The notes beneath the pieces are model-generated. The model ran no database searches, was not told where the DNA came from, and saw nothing but the letters and a program-made list of their open reading frames with translations. Below are positions 1-8,514 of a stretch of 64,000 bases of DNA, piece after piece. Where the stretch lies: the NCBI RefSeq assembly GCF_002879885.1, contig NZ_PNYA01000004.1:124001-188000 (forward strand). Direction: 5' to 3'. The stretch comes from Trinickia dabaoshanensis (lineage in GTDB: Bacteria > Pseudomonadota > Gammaproteobacteria > Burkholderiales > Burkholderiaceae). Positions within the stretch are counted from its first letter, which is position 1. The number at the start of each line of letters is the position of its first letter. The translations under genes were made by a program, and so were the position numbers.

Positions 1-2
1 AT

Positions 3-656
3 GCCGTCTTGATCGATGCGAAAGACAACTCGATGCTCGTGAACTCATTGCTGTCGTGGCAGAACTGTAACGGCGCAACGTCGCTTCCGGTTATCGTGCT
101 CACGCCGTTTTCGAATTCGGCGGCCATGCTGCGCTGGATCACCTCGGGCGCGACGGACGTGGCAAACCGCTTCGATCTGCAGCAAGTGCGGTTGCGCGCG
201 CATATCGCGGCGCGGCGCCGCGCGCCCGAATCTCAGGACGATGTGGTGTCATCCGGCAGATACGTGCTTCGACGGCATGAGGGCACACTCACCATCGACG
301 GTGAGCAAATACCGCTGACGCCGCGCGAATTCGCCATGGCATGGCTGCTGTTCTCCAATGCCGGCAAGTTCCTGAGCCGCGCACAAATCGCAAGCAGCGT
401 GTGGGGCGCTTGCGAAGACATCGCCGGCCGTTCGATCGAACAGCACATCTACAAGCTGCGCAAAAAGCTCCAGCTCTCGGGACAAGGCGGCGCGAACCTC
501 AAGACCGTCTATGCGCTCGGCTATAAGCTCGATCTCGCTTCGGCGGAGGGTTTCACGCCTGAGCCGTTGCAATGGGACGCTCCTCGCTCCCGCACCGCGC
601 CCGCCAAGCCCCGCTCTTACGGTGTTTCATTCGCCGTCGCACCGGCGCAAGGCTGA
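3..656 (+). CDS. OmpR-family response regulator, HrpG-like (5' partial)
   Basis: The reading frame is open from the window edge, and the in-frame stretch A-V-L-I-D-A-K-D holds the likely receiver-domain aspartate, so the gene starts upstream and only the 3' part is present. The end of a receiver domain is followed by an OmpR/PhoB winged helix with the motif LTPREFAMAWLLFSNAG and the recognition-helix region SIEQHIYKLRKKL, ending LKTVYALGYKLD. HrpG of Ralstonia and Xanthomonas is an OmpR-type regulator that switches on hrpB/hrpX, and this gene abuts the harpin gene and the T3SS. The HrpG role is therefore inferred from family and position. The gene at 58033-58806 is a close paralogue. A different OmpR-type regulator cannot be excluded because the N-terminus is missing. 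Confidence 0.75.
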   Translation, partial: AVLIDAKDNSMLVNSLLSWQNCNGATSLPVIVLTPFSNSAAMLRWITSGATDVANRFDLQQVRLRAHIAARRRAPESQDDVVSSGRYVLRRHEGTLTIDGEQIPLTPREFAMAWLLFSNAGKFLSRAQIASSVWGACEDIAGRSIEQHIYKLRKKLQLSGQGGANLKTVYALGYKLDLASAEGFTPEPLQWDAPRSRTAPAKPRSYGVSFAVAPAQG

Positions 657-725
657 CCGGTCCGCATCGCCGTGCTCGACCGCTGCGTCGATTTTCGCCG
701 GCGCTACGCATTGTCAGTGAATTCT

Positions 726-750
726 TTCGCACGCGGCAAATAGACTTCGC
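726..750 (+). promoter_or_regulatory. PIP/hrpII box upstream of the harpin gene
   Basis: TTCGC (726-730) and TTCGC (746-750) are separated by exactly 15 bases, a perfect PIP box. A YANNNT-type -10 candidate (TATCTT, 782-787) lies 31 bases downstream, the spacing described for PIP promoters. The box is 166 nt ahead of the harpin start. It is the expected binding site of the HrpB/HrpX-type activator encoded at 5417-6871. Confidence 0.85.
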
Positions 751-916
751 CGCGACGCCCGCGCGAAAACCTGCCCGTCGATATCTTCGAGACCGAACGA
801 TGCCCTCTGTGTTTCCTCTTTCGGCAGGAATGCGCGCGGGCCTCGTCGCGCGGCGAAACACCTAGACGCTGTCTTTTGGCGGCGGGCATTCACTATTCAT
901 GACGACGAGGTCATTC

Positions 917-1741
917 ATGAGCGTATCGATCGGCGGTTCTTCCCAAGTCGGCCTCAACGGCGCCGACTTTTCGGCGTCCTTTGGCGCGGACAGCAGCAAC
1001 GGCAGCAGCGGCACGGCAGAAATCGAAAAAATGCTGGGCATGATGCTCGACATGATCGAGAAGATGCTGGCGCAAGCGATTCAACAGCAAAACCAGATCG
1101 CAGGCATCGACACGAAGGGCAGCACCAGCCCCGCGCCCGCGGCCGGCACTAACGCGGGCAGTGGCGCCGACGCAGGCGCCGGTGCGACGGGTGGCGCCGG
1201 TGCGACGGGTGGCGCCGGTGCGGCGGGCGGCGCGGATGCGGCAGGCGGCGCCGATGCGGCAGGTGGGGCCGATGCGGCGGCCGGCGGCCTGCAACCGATC
1301 GAATCGATGCTGCAAACCATCTTGCAGATGCTTCAGCAACTGCAATCGAGCGGCAGCCAGGCGAACGGCGGTCAGGACAACAACCAGATTCTGCAGATGC
1401 TCGGCGAAATCACGCAGATGCTCGGACAGATCCAGCAAGCCAACGGCGCGCAAGGCGGCGCCGCAGGCGGCGACGCGGCCAGCGGTCCGGCTGCCGGCGG
1501 TGCTGCGCCTGCCGGCGGTTCGCAAGCGGCAACGGGTGGCAATCCGCAATCGTCGATCGAATCGATGCTGCAGGAAATTCTGAAGATGCTGCAACAGATG
1601 ACCGCCCAGCACGGCCACTCGGGCAACAGCGACGGACGCAGCGGCGACGGCAATCAGCAGGTCCTGCAGATGCTCGGCGAGATCACGCAAATGCTGCAGC
1701 AGATGTTGCCGCAGGCTCAGGCGAGCGCCGGCGCGAAGTGA
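917..1741 (+). CDS. Harpin, PopA-like secreted protein
   Basis: 274 residues, heat-stable-looking composition: very rich in Gly, Ala, Gln and Ser, with no cysteine, signal peptide or membrane segment. Hydrophobic amphipathic helices sit in glycine-rich linkers: EIEKMLGMMLDMIEKML near residues 35-51, and a duplicated pair of modules (IESMLQTILQMLQQL at 128-142 and its copy at 214-228; QILQMLGEITQMLGQI at 157-172 and its copy at 248-263). This architecture matches PopA and Hpa1-type harpins, which leave through the T3SS and act in the apoplast or at the host membrane. ATG 917 is preferred over an upstream in-frame start at 899 because GAGG at 907-910 is well spaced. A perfect PIP box lies upstream. 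Confidence 0.8.
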   Translation: MSVSIGGSSQVGLNGADFSASFGADSSNGSSGTAEIEKMLGMMLDMIEKMLAQAIQQQNQIAGIDTKGSTSPAPAAGTNAGSGADAGAGATGGAGATGGAGAAGGADAAGGADAAGGADAAAGGLQPIESMLQTILQMLQQLQSSGSQANGGQDNNQILQMLGEITQMLGQIQQANGAQGGAAGGDAASGPAAGGAAPAGGSQAATGGNPQSSIESMLQEILKMLQQMTAQHGHSGNSDGRSGDGNQQVLQMLGEITQMLQQMLPQAQASAGAK

Positions 1742-1749
1742 GTGCGCGA

Positions 1750-1782
1750 GGCGAAGGCCGGCTCGACGATCCGGCCTTCGCC
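1750..1782 (+). terminator. Hairpin between harpin gene and next gene
   Basis: A perfect 12-bp stem (1750-1761 with 1771-1782) encloses a 9-nt loop, right after the harpin stop. No T-run follows, so it is more likely an attenuating or 3'-end-stabilising hairpin that sets harpin above the downstream gene than a full terminator. Confidence 0.5.
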
Positions 1783-1814
1783 ACTTCATCGCTACAGCAA
1801 ACAAAGGAAATGTG

Positions 1815-3245
1815 ATGAGCATTTTTTCCAAGATCGGACACGCTTTCGAGCACCTCGGCGACGACATCAAGCACGTCGCCAAAGACGTCGAGCACGGTGT
1901 CGAAAACATCGGTAAAGACATCAAGCAGGGCGTCGAACACCTGGACCCGTTCGCGAACACCAAGATCGGCGAAGGCATCGAGCATGCGTTCGCCAAGATC
2001 GGCAAAGGCATCAAGGACGGCGTCGAGGAAGTCGGGAAGGGACTGGCCAAGGATGCATCGACGGTCGTCAAGGATGTGAAAAAGACCGGCCACGATCTCG
2101 CTCACGGGCACTTCAAGCAAGCCTTCCACGATGCCGTCGACACGGGCAAGGATGCGTTCAACGGCTACTACGACGCCGTCACCGCGGTCGGTCACGCGGC
2201 CGTCGATTCGCTCGCCGACATGCACCTGAGCAAGGGCATGGACAAGGCGATGGGCAAGGTCGAGAAGGGCTACAACGCGTTCACCAACGACATCAAGTCC
2301 AGCGTCGACCAAGTGGGCTCCGAGGTGGTCGAAGGCACGGTGGGCGCGATCTCGAGCACGATCCAGGCGGGCAAGGATGCGGTGCACGGCAAGTGGGGCG
2401 CGGCGCTCGACAAGTTGGGCGAGGCCGGTATGGACACCCTCAGCGTGGCGTCGGATCTCACGCCTGAAGGCGCCATGGCCGCAGTCGGCACGAACGCCCT
2501 CATCAATGCGCACATCGGCAACGCGCAACTGGATACCGTGATCGGCGGCGCTTTGCACGGTAACGTCGCCGAGACGGCGAAGGGTATCGCGAAGGGCGTC
2601 GGCGAAATGGAAGCCGGCAACGTGGCACAAAAGGCGCTCGGCGGCGTCGAATCGAAGATCATGTCGACGGGTGGCGGGTCGGATTCGAGCATCGTGGCGG
2701 CCAGCGTCTTGGGCGCCGCGGCAGGGGGAGCAGGCGGCTTTTCGTTCGGCCGCAAAGGCTCGCATGAGTCGTTCGGCGGTTCGGGCGGCTCCGGCGGTTC
2801 GGGCAAGTTCGGCAAGTTCGCCTCGTTCGGCAAGTTCGGCGGCGGGAGCGGCGGCTCCGGCGGCTCCGGTCTCTCAAGCCACTTCCCGACGCTCAGCAAA
2901 TTGGGGCAATCGGGCAAGTTCGGCGGTAAGACGAACACCGGCGGCCAGGAAGAACTGCATGCAGGGCACGCAGGCGCGGGAAGCCCCGACCACGCGAACT
3001 ATGCGGCCCGTGGCGCCGAAGACGAGCACGAAAAGAAACAACAGCGCGCCGACAACGCCCAAAACGCGGCCGACAACGCCGCGGCCAATAACACGGCATC
3101 CAACACTGCGCCCGGCGGCATGTCCCCCATGCCGTTCATGATGCCGCCCCAAGCACCGGGAGCAGGCCGCAGCGCGAGCCTCGTCGGCGGCGACGACTCG
3201 AGCTCGAGTTCGAACTCGAGCCCAACCTCGCACTCGAAGGCCTGA
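1815..3245 (+). CDS. Probable T3SS-secreted protein with amphipathic-helix repeats and Gly/Ser-rich tail
   Basis: 476 residues, family not recognised. Residues 1-100 are a run of amphipathic repeats of about 11 residues built on I-G-x-x-I-x-x-x-F/V-x-K (for example KIGEGIEHAFAKIGKGIKDG). The middle is Ala/Gly-rich, a short apolar stretch lies near residues 295-310, then come GSGGSGG-type linkers with KFGKF repeats, and a Ser-rich tail. There is no signal peptide and no cysteine. It follows the harpin gene with no own PIP box, so it probably reads from that promoter. ATG 1815 is chosen over GTG 1812 because AAAGGA at 1803-1808 spaces better. Amphipathic repeats plus the harpin partner suggest membrane contact, perhaps a translocation accessory protein; this is inference only. 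Confidence 0.65.
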   Translation: MSIFSKIGHAFEHLGDDIKHVAKDVEHGVENIGKDIKQGVEHLDPFANTKIGEGIEHAFAKIGKGIKDGVEEVGKGLAKDASTVVKDVKKTGHDLAHGHFKQAFHDAVDTGKDAFNGYYDAVTAVGHAAVDSLADMHLSKGMDKAMGKVEKGYNAFTNDIKSSVDQVGSEVVEGTVGAISSTIQAGKDAVHGKWGAALDKLGEAGMDTLSVASDLTPEGAMAAVGTNALINAHIGNAQLDTVIGGALHGNVAETAKGIAKGVGEMEAGNVAQKALGGVESKIMSTGGGSDSSIVAASVLGAAAGGAGGFSFGRKGSHESFGGSGGSGGSGKFGKFASFGKFGGGSGGSGGSGLSSHFPTLSKLGQSGKFGGKTNTGGQEELHAGHAGAGSPDHANYAARGAEDEHEKKQQRADNAQNAADNAAANNTASNTAPGGMSPMPFMMPPQAPGAGRSASLVGGDDSSSSSNSSPTSHSKA

Positions 3246-3337
3246 GCGCCAGGCATCGCGTCGTATCGCCAGGCAGGCCCGTACGGAAACGACAGCCTGC
3301 CGACCCGCTGCGCTCGGCACTCAGTGGCAGGACTTCG

Positions 3338-3366
3338 GACCGGCATTTCAGCCGGTCTTTCTATTT
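3338..3366 (+). terminator. Intrinsic terminator of the harpin operon
   Basis: A 7-bp stem, GACCGGC (3338-3344) with GCCGGTC (3351-3357) around a 6-nt loop, is followed by TTTCTATTT. It is placed for the plus-strand harpin unit. Confidence 0.7.
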
Positions 3367-3405
3367 GCCCCAGCGTCGGGCGAAATCGTTACGGCCATCG
3401 AGAAC

Positions 3406-3442
3406 AAAAAAAGCATCCGCCCGCTTGTGGCGGTGCGGATGC
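3406..3442 (-). terminator. Intrinsic terminator downstream of sctC
   Basis: On the minus strand, GCATCCGC pairs with GCGGATGC (3442-3435 with 3420-3413). Four further inner pairs with a bulge extend the stem, and a run of seven T (3412-3406) follows. It lies 43 bases past the sctC stop and ends the minus-strand T3SS operon. Confidence 0.8.
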
Positions 3443-3485
3443 AAAGCGCTTAAAGCTCAACGCTTCAAACGAGGGAAGACGGTGG

Positions 3486-5387
3486 CTACATGGCGGAATC
3501 GCGACCGCAGCAAGCCGAGGCATCGGCCGCCGAGGCATCGGCCGCCGAGGCGGCCGACACGACGCGCGGCGTCAATAAGAACAAACGTTGGAACTTCTGA
3601 CCCTGATGGTGCTTGAACTTGAACAGCCCGCCGATCACGGGGATCTTCGACAGGGCAGGCACGCCCGACTCGCTGTGATCGTCCTGATCCACGGTATAGC
3701 CGGCAATGAGTAAGCTTTGCCCCTGATCGATCAACGTCTGCGTATCGATCGTGCTCTTGCTGACGATGGGCAACTGCCCCACGTTCTGGCTCGTCAACTG
3801 GCCGTCCTCGATATGCACATCGAGCCGAATCTGCGGCTTGCCGTCCTCCGAGACGATGCTGGGCAACACGCGCAGCGCCACGCCGGCCGATACGCTGTAC
3901 AGGCTCCCGGATTCGAAGCCCTGCACCGGCACGTAGAACGTCTGCTTGTTGTCCATCACGGCTTCCACGTTGTCGAGGGTGGTCACCTTCGGGCTGGCCG
4001 TGATACGTGCGTTGTCCGTCTGTTCCAGCGCGCTGATGCGGCTGAGCAGGTAACGCCCGGTGCCCCCGATGACTGCCGTCAACACCCCGCCGACCGGCGT
4101 CATCGCGGCGGCCGCGCCGGCCGCGTTCGATAGCGCGGACGACGTGTTCGAGTTCGGGAACCCCTGCGGGTTGATCGAACCGGGGAAGCCCGCCTGCGCG
4201 TTCTGCCCATTGCCCGTTTCGATATCGATATGGCTCGAGTTGAGCCGCCAATCGACGCCGAGTTCCTTCAAGCCGGTTTCCGAAATCTCGATGATGCTCG
4301 CGTCGATTTCCAGCACACCGGGGCGGCGGTCGAGCGACGTGATCAAATGTTCGAGCGCGGGCATCGACTCGGCGCGCGCACGCACGAGAACGGCGTTGTC
4401 GCGTGCGTCGGCGCGAATGATCGGCGCGTCGGGATGGGGGGACCCCGATCCCATCGACGACGGCAACCCCGAGCTGGCGCTCATCATGTCGTCCGGCAAA
4501 GGAGGAATTTGAGCGTTGCGTGCCGAGTCCGAGCCGCCCGAGGGGCCCGGCTGCGAGGGCCCGGCGCCGCTGAGAAAACTCGGCAGCGGTGGGAACAGCC
4601 GTCCGTTCCCATTTGCATTCGCGTTCGCGTTCGCCCCCTGCCCTTCCGACGTTCCGCCGATGCTTCGCAGCCGATAGGCATCGGCGCCGACTTGCGTGGC
4701 CGCGTTTCCGACCCGCGGGTCACCGTCGTTCGAATACAGACTGCGCAAGACCGTCACGACGCCCGGCACGACGACGGGCTCGCCGTTGATCATGAGCGAA
4801 CGATCGGTGGCCCACGCATAGTGCAGCTTGAACGAACGCACCTCCGGCGTATCGCCGCGCTCGACGTCGCGATCGATCAAGTGCGCGACATCCGACGCGA
4901 GTTCGACCATACGCGGCGGCCCCGATACGACGGCGGTACGCGTCTTGTCGTCGTACAGCACGGGAAAACGCGGATCGTTCACGCCCAGTCTGGACAGCGC
5001 CGCACGCAAGTCGTCGGTCGTCGCGTGCACGAGCCCGATCGTCTGGCTACGCGCTTCGTTGGGGCCCGATACACGCAGCACCGAGCCGTCGTAGTACCAG
5101 ATGAAGCCGAACGAATCGGCCATGCGATCGAGAAACCGTTGCGGCGTTTCATCGAAGCGGCCCGTCACGACACCTTCCACTTGCGGCGAAATCCAGGTCA
5201 TCACGCCTTCGCTCGCACCGAGATCGCGCAGAACCTCCTTGACGTCCTTATGATCGGCCACGTAGGCGAAGTGATTCGATTTCCAAGGAATCGGCCGTGC
5301 GTGCGCATCGCTGCTGCCCAATCCGATCCCGACCAACGCAGACAACACGAGCGCTCTGACGCAGCGCATGCGTCCTTGATATTTCAT
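3486..5387 (-). CDS. sctC: T3SS outer-membrane secretin SctC (HrcC)
   Basis: 633 residues. A basic N-terminus plus hydrophobic stretch (ALVLSALVGIGLGSSDAHA) is a Sec signal peptide. Two small ring-building periplasmic domains follow (residues about 35-190). A Gly/Ser/Asn-rich insert near 240-320 precedes the secretin core, which includes GVLEIDASIIEISETGL, the SPKVTTLDNVEA strand and the C-terminal IAGYTVDQ...PVIGGLFK...LTPRVV signature. The protein forms the outer-membrane ring of the injectisome. The ATG at 5387 (MKYQGRMRC) gives the only good signal peptide; longer in-frame extension overlaps hrpB. It sits 29 nt after hrpB, so they are co-transcribed, as in Ralstonia. The C-terminal tail has a short Ala/Ser/Asp repeat. 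Confidence 0.95.
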   Translation of the reverse strand: MKYQGRMRCVRALVLSALVGIGLGSSDAHARPIPWKSNHFAYVADHKDVKEVLRDLGASEGVMTWISPQVEGVVTGRFDETPQRFLDRMADSFGFIWYYDGSVLRVSGPNEARSQTIGLVHATTDDLRAALSRLGVNDPRFPVLYDDKTRTAVVSGPPRMVELASDVAHLIDRDVERGDTPEVRSFKLHYAWATDRSLMINGEPVVVPGVVTVLRSLYSNDGDPRVGNAATQVGADAYRLRSIGGTSEGQGANANANANGNGRLFPPLPSFLSGAGPSQPGPSGGSDSARNAQIPPLPDDMMSASSGLPSSMGSGSPHPDAPIIRADARDNAVLVRARAESMPALEHLITSLDRRPGVLEIDASIIEISETGLKELGVDWRLNSSHIDIETGNGQNAQAGFPGSINPQGFPNSNTSSALSNAAGAAAAMTPVGGVLTAVIGGTGRYLLSRISALEQTDNARITASPKVTTLDNVEAVMDNKQTFYVPVQGFESGSLYSVSAGVALRVLPSIVSEDGKPQIRLDVHIEDGQLTSQNVGQLPIVSKSTIDTQTLIDQGQSLLIAGYTVDQDDHSESGVPALSKIPVIGGLFKFKHHQGQKFQRLFLLTPRVVSAASAADASAADASACCGRDSAM

Positions 5388-5416
5388 TGTCTTTTGCTCC
5401 GCGAGAATCGATCCCG

Positions 5417-6871
5417 TTACCGAGTACAGGCGACGATCGTCTGCGACGGCGATTCGTTGAAGTGCTTGCGATAGCCCTTCGCCAGCGTCGATCGGCTCTT
5501 GAGTCCCCAGCGGTTCGCGGTGTCGTAAATCGAGGAGGCGGGACTGTTTTCGTCGAGCAAGTCGCGGCGAATGCCTTCGAGCCGCAACGATCGGATCAAG
5601 CCGCACGGGGTCACGCCCAGCGCGCGTTTGAAGACGAGTTGGATCGTGCGCATCGTCACGTTCATTTCGGCCGCGACCTCGCGCGTCGTCAGATCTTCGC
5701 GGTCGATGTTCTCGATGATGTAGCGATAGGCACGCCGATACTTCGCAGGCAGACGCGCCGACATTTCGTCGTTGACAGGCGCCGCACCCAGCGGGCGTGC
5801 CGCGCCTGCCGCGTGCGTCGGCGCGGCAGGCGCCGCGTCGCTGCGCAAGCAGCGAAGCGCTTCGGCCGTGTACTGGCAATAGAATTTCAGCGCCTGCGCA
5901 TGCTCGCCGCGACGCGTCGCGACTTTCGCCATGCTGTAGAAGTAATCGACATCGCGATGCACACGTCCGTCGATTTGCGACAACCCGTTCATCAATTCGA
6001 CGCCTAGATCGTCCTGACCGCCGGCGAATGCGGCCAGCGCCATTTCGAGGATCGCGTGAAATTCGAAATCGGGATTCGCCGCCTGGCGCGAAATGCGCGC
6101 GGCAATCACCGAGGCCGGCGCGGCGCACTCGCCACTCGCCATGCGCTCCATGCTGTGCAAGAGTTCCTGATGCAACGACAGCAGCGCCGGGCGAACGGCA
6201 ACGGCGCAAGCCGGTGCGAGCGGCGCCCGGCTACTCGCGGCCAGCGACGCCGACGCCAGCGTCGATTGCCAAAACGCATGATCGTCGAGCGCTCGCGATG
6301 CGCGCACTTTCAGCCGCACATCGAACTCTTGCGCAAGCAAATCGACGACGAGGCGAAAGCGCGGCTCCTCATGTGCATCGGCCAACTCCGCCGCCCGCAA
6401 CAATGCATCGTCCGCGGCCTGTTGCCGGGCCAGTTGATGATGCGCGAGCGCCATGCCGATATAGGCTTCGATGCGTTGCTCGACCGTTGCTTCAGGCTCC
6501 GTGCTGACCCGTGCGAAACCGCGTTGCGCGACGACCGGGCGCGCGCGGAACAAGCTGATCCACGCCGTATTGCGGCAGGACTGAACACGCAGTTGGTCGT
6601 CGTCTTTCCAGATGAGCTTTTGCGCGCGACGGTAATGATTCTCCGCCGCCTCGAAATCGCCGACGACGACGGACACATCGGCCAACGCCGTCAGTTCTTG
6701 ATTCGATTGCGCACGTGCCTGCAATTGCGCGCGTTCGCCCTGGTCGGCGACGTCGTCGACGGTGCAATAGGCTCGTGCGAAATCGCCCTCGAGCACCGAG
6801 GCGCAATAGCGGGGCACGCTGTTACGGGATTTGAGGGCTGACAGCAGCGCTAGATAGACCGTCGGATACAT
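5417..6871 (-). CDS. hrpB: AraC-family T3SS activator HrpB/HrpX
   Basis: 484 residues, the size of Ralstonia HrpB. The first 350 or so residues are helical and TPR-like, without an arabinose-type cupin. The last 110 carry the double AraC helix-turn-helix: LTTREVAAEMNVTMRTIQ and a second half with SSIYDTANRWGLKSRSTLAKGYRKHF. HrpB/HrpX binds PIP/hrpII boxes, and this window has twelve exact ones in promoter position, which fits this gene as their activator. It lies between sctT and sctC in the same orientation, as in Ralstonia. No exact PIP box was found in its own 306-bp leader, consistent with control by a HrpG-type regulator instead. Confidence 0.92.
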   Translation of the reverse strand: MYPTVYLALLSALKSRNSVPRYCASVLEGDFARAYCTVDDVADQGERAQLQARAQSNQELTALADVSVVVGDFEAAENHYRRAQKLIWKDDDQLRVQSCRNTAWISLFRARPVVAQRGFARVSTEPEATVEQRIEAYIGMALAHHQLARQQAADDALLRAAELADAHEEPRFRLVVDLLAQEFDVRLKVRASRALDDHAFWQSTLASASLAASSRAPLAPACAVAVRPALLSLHQELLHSMERMASGECAAPASVIAARISRQAANPDFEFHAILEMALAAFAGGQDDLGVELMNGLSQIDGRVHRDVDYFYSMAKVATRRGEHAQALKFYCQYTAEALRCLRSDAAPAAPTHAAGAARPLGAAPVNDEMSARLPAKYRRAYRYIIENIDREDLTTREVAAEMNVTMRTIQLVFKRALGVTPCGLIRSLRLEGIRRDLLDENSPASSIYDTANRWGLKSRSTLAKGYRKHFNESPSQTIVACTR

Positions 6872-7000
6872 AGCTCGACACTCTTCGAATACGCCCCGTC
6901 ATTTGTCGGCCGACCGGGCTAAGCCGTGCACCGGATCGAACCGCGAGTCGCTCGCGCATCACCGTGCTTGAGTGGATATTAGTCGGCTGCCGTTCGCATA

Positions 7001-7032
7001 ATTTCAACAATCTCACGGGCATTTACAACAAT
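7001..7032 (-). promoter_or_regulatory. Candidate operator upstream of hrpB: two direct repeats
   Basis: On the minus strand ATTGTTG-T-AAAT (7032-7021) and ATTGTTG-AAAT (7011-7001) repeat with a period of 20-21 bp, two helical turns, 130-160 bp ahead of the hrpB start. OmpR-type regulators commonly bind direct repeats on one helix face, so this is a candidate HrpG site. The rest of the 6872-7177 gap holds no supported gene. Confidence 0.4.
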
Positions 7033-7101
7033 TCTGACTACGCGTTGAGAATGAGCGAATCGGCCCGCGATGCGAGGGTCTACCAGTAGAAACGCGGGGA
7101 C

Positions 7102-7134
7102 CGGCGAGCGAACTGAAATACCGCCCGCTCGCCG
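7102..7134 (-). terminator. Weak hairpin after sctT
   Basis: CGGCGAGCG (7102-7110) and CGCTCGCCG (7126-7134) form a 9-bp stem with a 15-nt loop, 43 bases past the sctT stop. No clear T-run follows on the minus strand, so it may only reduce read-through into hrpB. Confidence 0.35.
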
Positions 7135-7177
7135 TGACGAGGGAAGCAACGCGTGGAAAGTACCGAGTGCGGCGCGC

Positions 7178-8014
7178 TCAATTCGGCGCATGCACGGCGC
7201 CTGGCGATGCGAGCGCAGCCGCTTGCCGGATGAAGCCGTCGAGGCGCAGCGAACCGATCACCTGTTGAGAAAGCACGCCCACGAGGAGGATCAGCATGAG
7301 CAGGCCGATCGCGCCGCGCAGCGGCTGACTGAGCGATGACGGCTCGAGCTTTTCCGCGGCACGCGCCAGCATGCCGATCGACAGATCGACGAAGACCAAC
7401 GCGAGCATGACCGGCGTGCCGAACTTTACGGTAGCCGTCATGATCGAATCCGTTTGCGAAATGATGAAGCTTTCCGCCACGCTTGCCATCGAGGGCGTCA
7501 GCGACGCCAGCGGCCACCATTTGAACGACTCGAATACGGCTCCCATCAAGAACGTCATACCGCCTCCCACGTAGAACAACGCCGTGGCCAATTGCATCAA
7601 CGTGTTCGACGTGGGCGTACTTTGATCGCCCCGCAGCGGGTTGTTCATCTGAACGCTGTTGTAGCCGGCGAGATCGTCGATCAGCGTCCCGACGCATTGC
7701 GCGATCCAAAACACCGACGAGGCGGCGAATCCCAGCAACGCGCCGAGAAACATTTCCTTCAGCGAGATCATCAACAGTTGCACCGAGCCGAGGCCATCGA
7801 AGTAATGAGCAGGCTGCGCGGCGGCGACGAACACCGCAAGCACGTAGATGATGCCGTTGCGCGCCGTTCCCGGCAGCATATCGCCGCTCGTGGGCGGAAA
7901 GATCGACAAGGCAACGGCAATGCGCGCCGCGCTCAGCGCAAGCGTAAAAAAGAAACCCTGATACTCGTTGAACAGCTCCGCAAGCGCGCGAGCCGTGGCC
8001 AATCCCTCGTTCAT
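7178..8014 (-). CDS. sctT: T3SS export apparatus protein SctT (HrcT)
   Basis: 278 residues with about six hydrophobic segments (for example GFFFTLALSAARIAVALSIF, GIIYVLAVFVAAA, LFYVGGGMTFLMGAVF and GAIGLLMLILLVGVL), typical of SctT/FliR. The segment LDDLAGYNSVQMNNPLRGDQSTPTSN-like (ID rather than LD in the second position here) is the conserved cytoplasmic signature of the family. SctT joins SctR and SctS in the inner-membrane export gate. The start codon overlaps the sctO stop (ATGA, 8014-8011), showing translational coupling. Last structural gene before the gap leading to hrpB. Confidence 0.93.
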   Translation of the reverse strand: MNEGLATARALAELFNEYQGFFFTLALSAARIAVALSIFPPTSGDMLPGTARNGIIYVLAVFVAAAQPAHYFDGLGSVQLLMISLKEMFLGALLGFAASSVFWIAQCVGTLIDDLAGYNSVQMNNPLRGDQSTPTSNTLMQLATALFYVGGGMTFLMGAVFESFKWWPLASLTPSMASVAESFIISQTDSIMTATVKFGTPVMLALVFVDLSIGMLARAAEKLEPSSLSQPLRGAIGLLMLILLVGVLSQQVIGSLRLDGFIRQAAALASPGAVHAPN

Positions 8015-8514
8015 CGTTGCCCTCCTGCGCGAACGAGACGCGCGGCGGCCGTTTCGCCGGCCTCGTCGTCCGCCCGCTCGTCGATGCGGCGCTGCGCCGC
8101 CGCGATCGCTTTGCGCAATTGCTCACGCGCGGCTTCCAGCGATGCATCGGCCCGCCGTACATCGATCCCAAGTTGTTCGATCACCTGCTGTTGCGCCTCG
8201 ACGGCATCGGCCGCGCGGCGCACGGCGGCGCGTTCTTGCTCGACGGCCTCCATCAATGGCGTCCGATAACGATCGAGGTCGAGGTATGCCGTAGGCGACA
8301 ATCCGTTCGGATCGCTCAGCAGTTGCGCAATCCGCTCTTCATGTGCGAGGCGGCGACCCTGCGCCGCTTGAAGCTCGTGCTCCGCTTCTTGCACTGCATC
8401 CATCAGCCGCCGCAGTTCTTTCCGGGCATCGGCTAGCGCGCGCTCGGCGCGGTCTTTCGCGCGCGCTTTCGCCGCAACGACGATCTTCCAAACTTGCTCG
8501 ATTGCGCGGCTCAT
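8011..8514 (-). CDS. sctO: T3SS stalk protein SctO (HrpB7 family)
   Basis: 167 residues, almost wholly alpha-helical and charged (long Ala/Glu/Arg-rich coiled coil, for example [26 protein letters not shown]). The family is recognised by this composition and by its fixed place between sctN and sctT, as for HrpB7 of Xanthomonas and FliJ in flagella. SctO is the central stalk linking the ATPase to the export gate. The ATG at 8514 overlaps the sctN stop; a GTG six codons upstream is less likely because it would extend into sctN. Confidence 0.85.
   Translation of the reverse strand: MSRAIEQVWKIVVAAKARAKDRAERALADARKELRRLMDAVQEAEHELQAAQGRRLAHEERIAQLLSDPNGLSPTAYLDLDRYRTPLMEAVEQERAAVRRAADAVEAQQQVIEQLGIDVRRADASLEAAREQLRKAIAAAQRRIDERADDEAGETAAARLVRAGGQR

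Noticed and set aside
911..2765. Long minus-strand open frames opposite the harpin and the 476-residue protein
   Set aside because: They mirror the codon pattern of the plus-strand genes in a high-GC sequence, lack ribosome sites and encode Arg/His-rich low-complexity text.
2770..2870. Repeated GGCGGTTCGGGC-like units, considered as a CRISPR or regulatory repeat
   Set aside because: The units are codon repeats for Gly-Ser linkers inside one open frame; no spacer structure.
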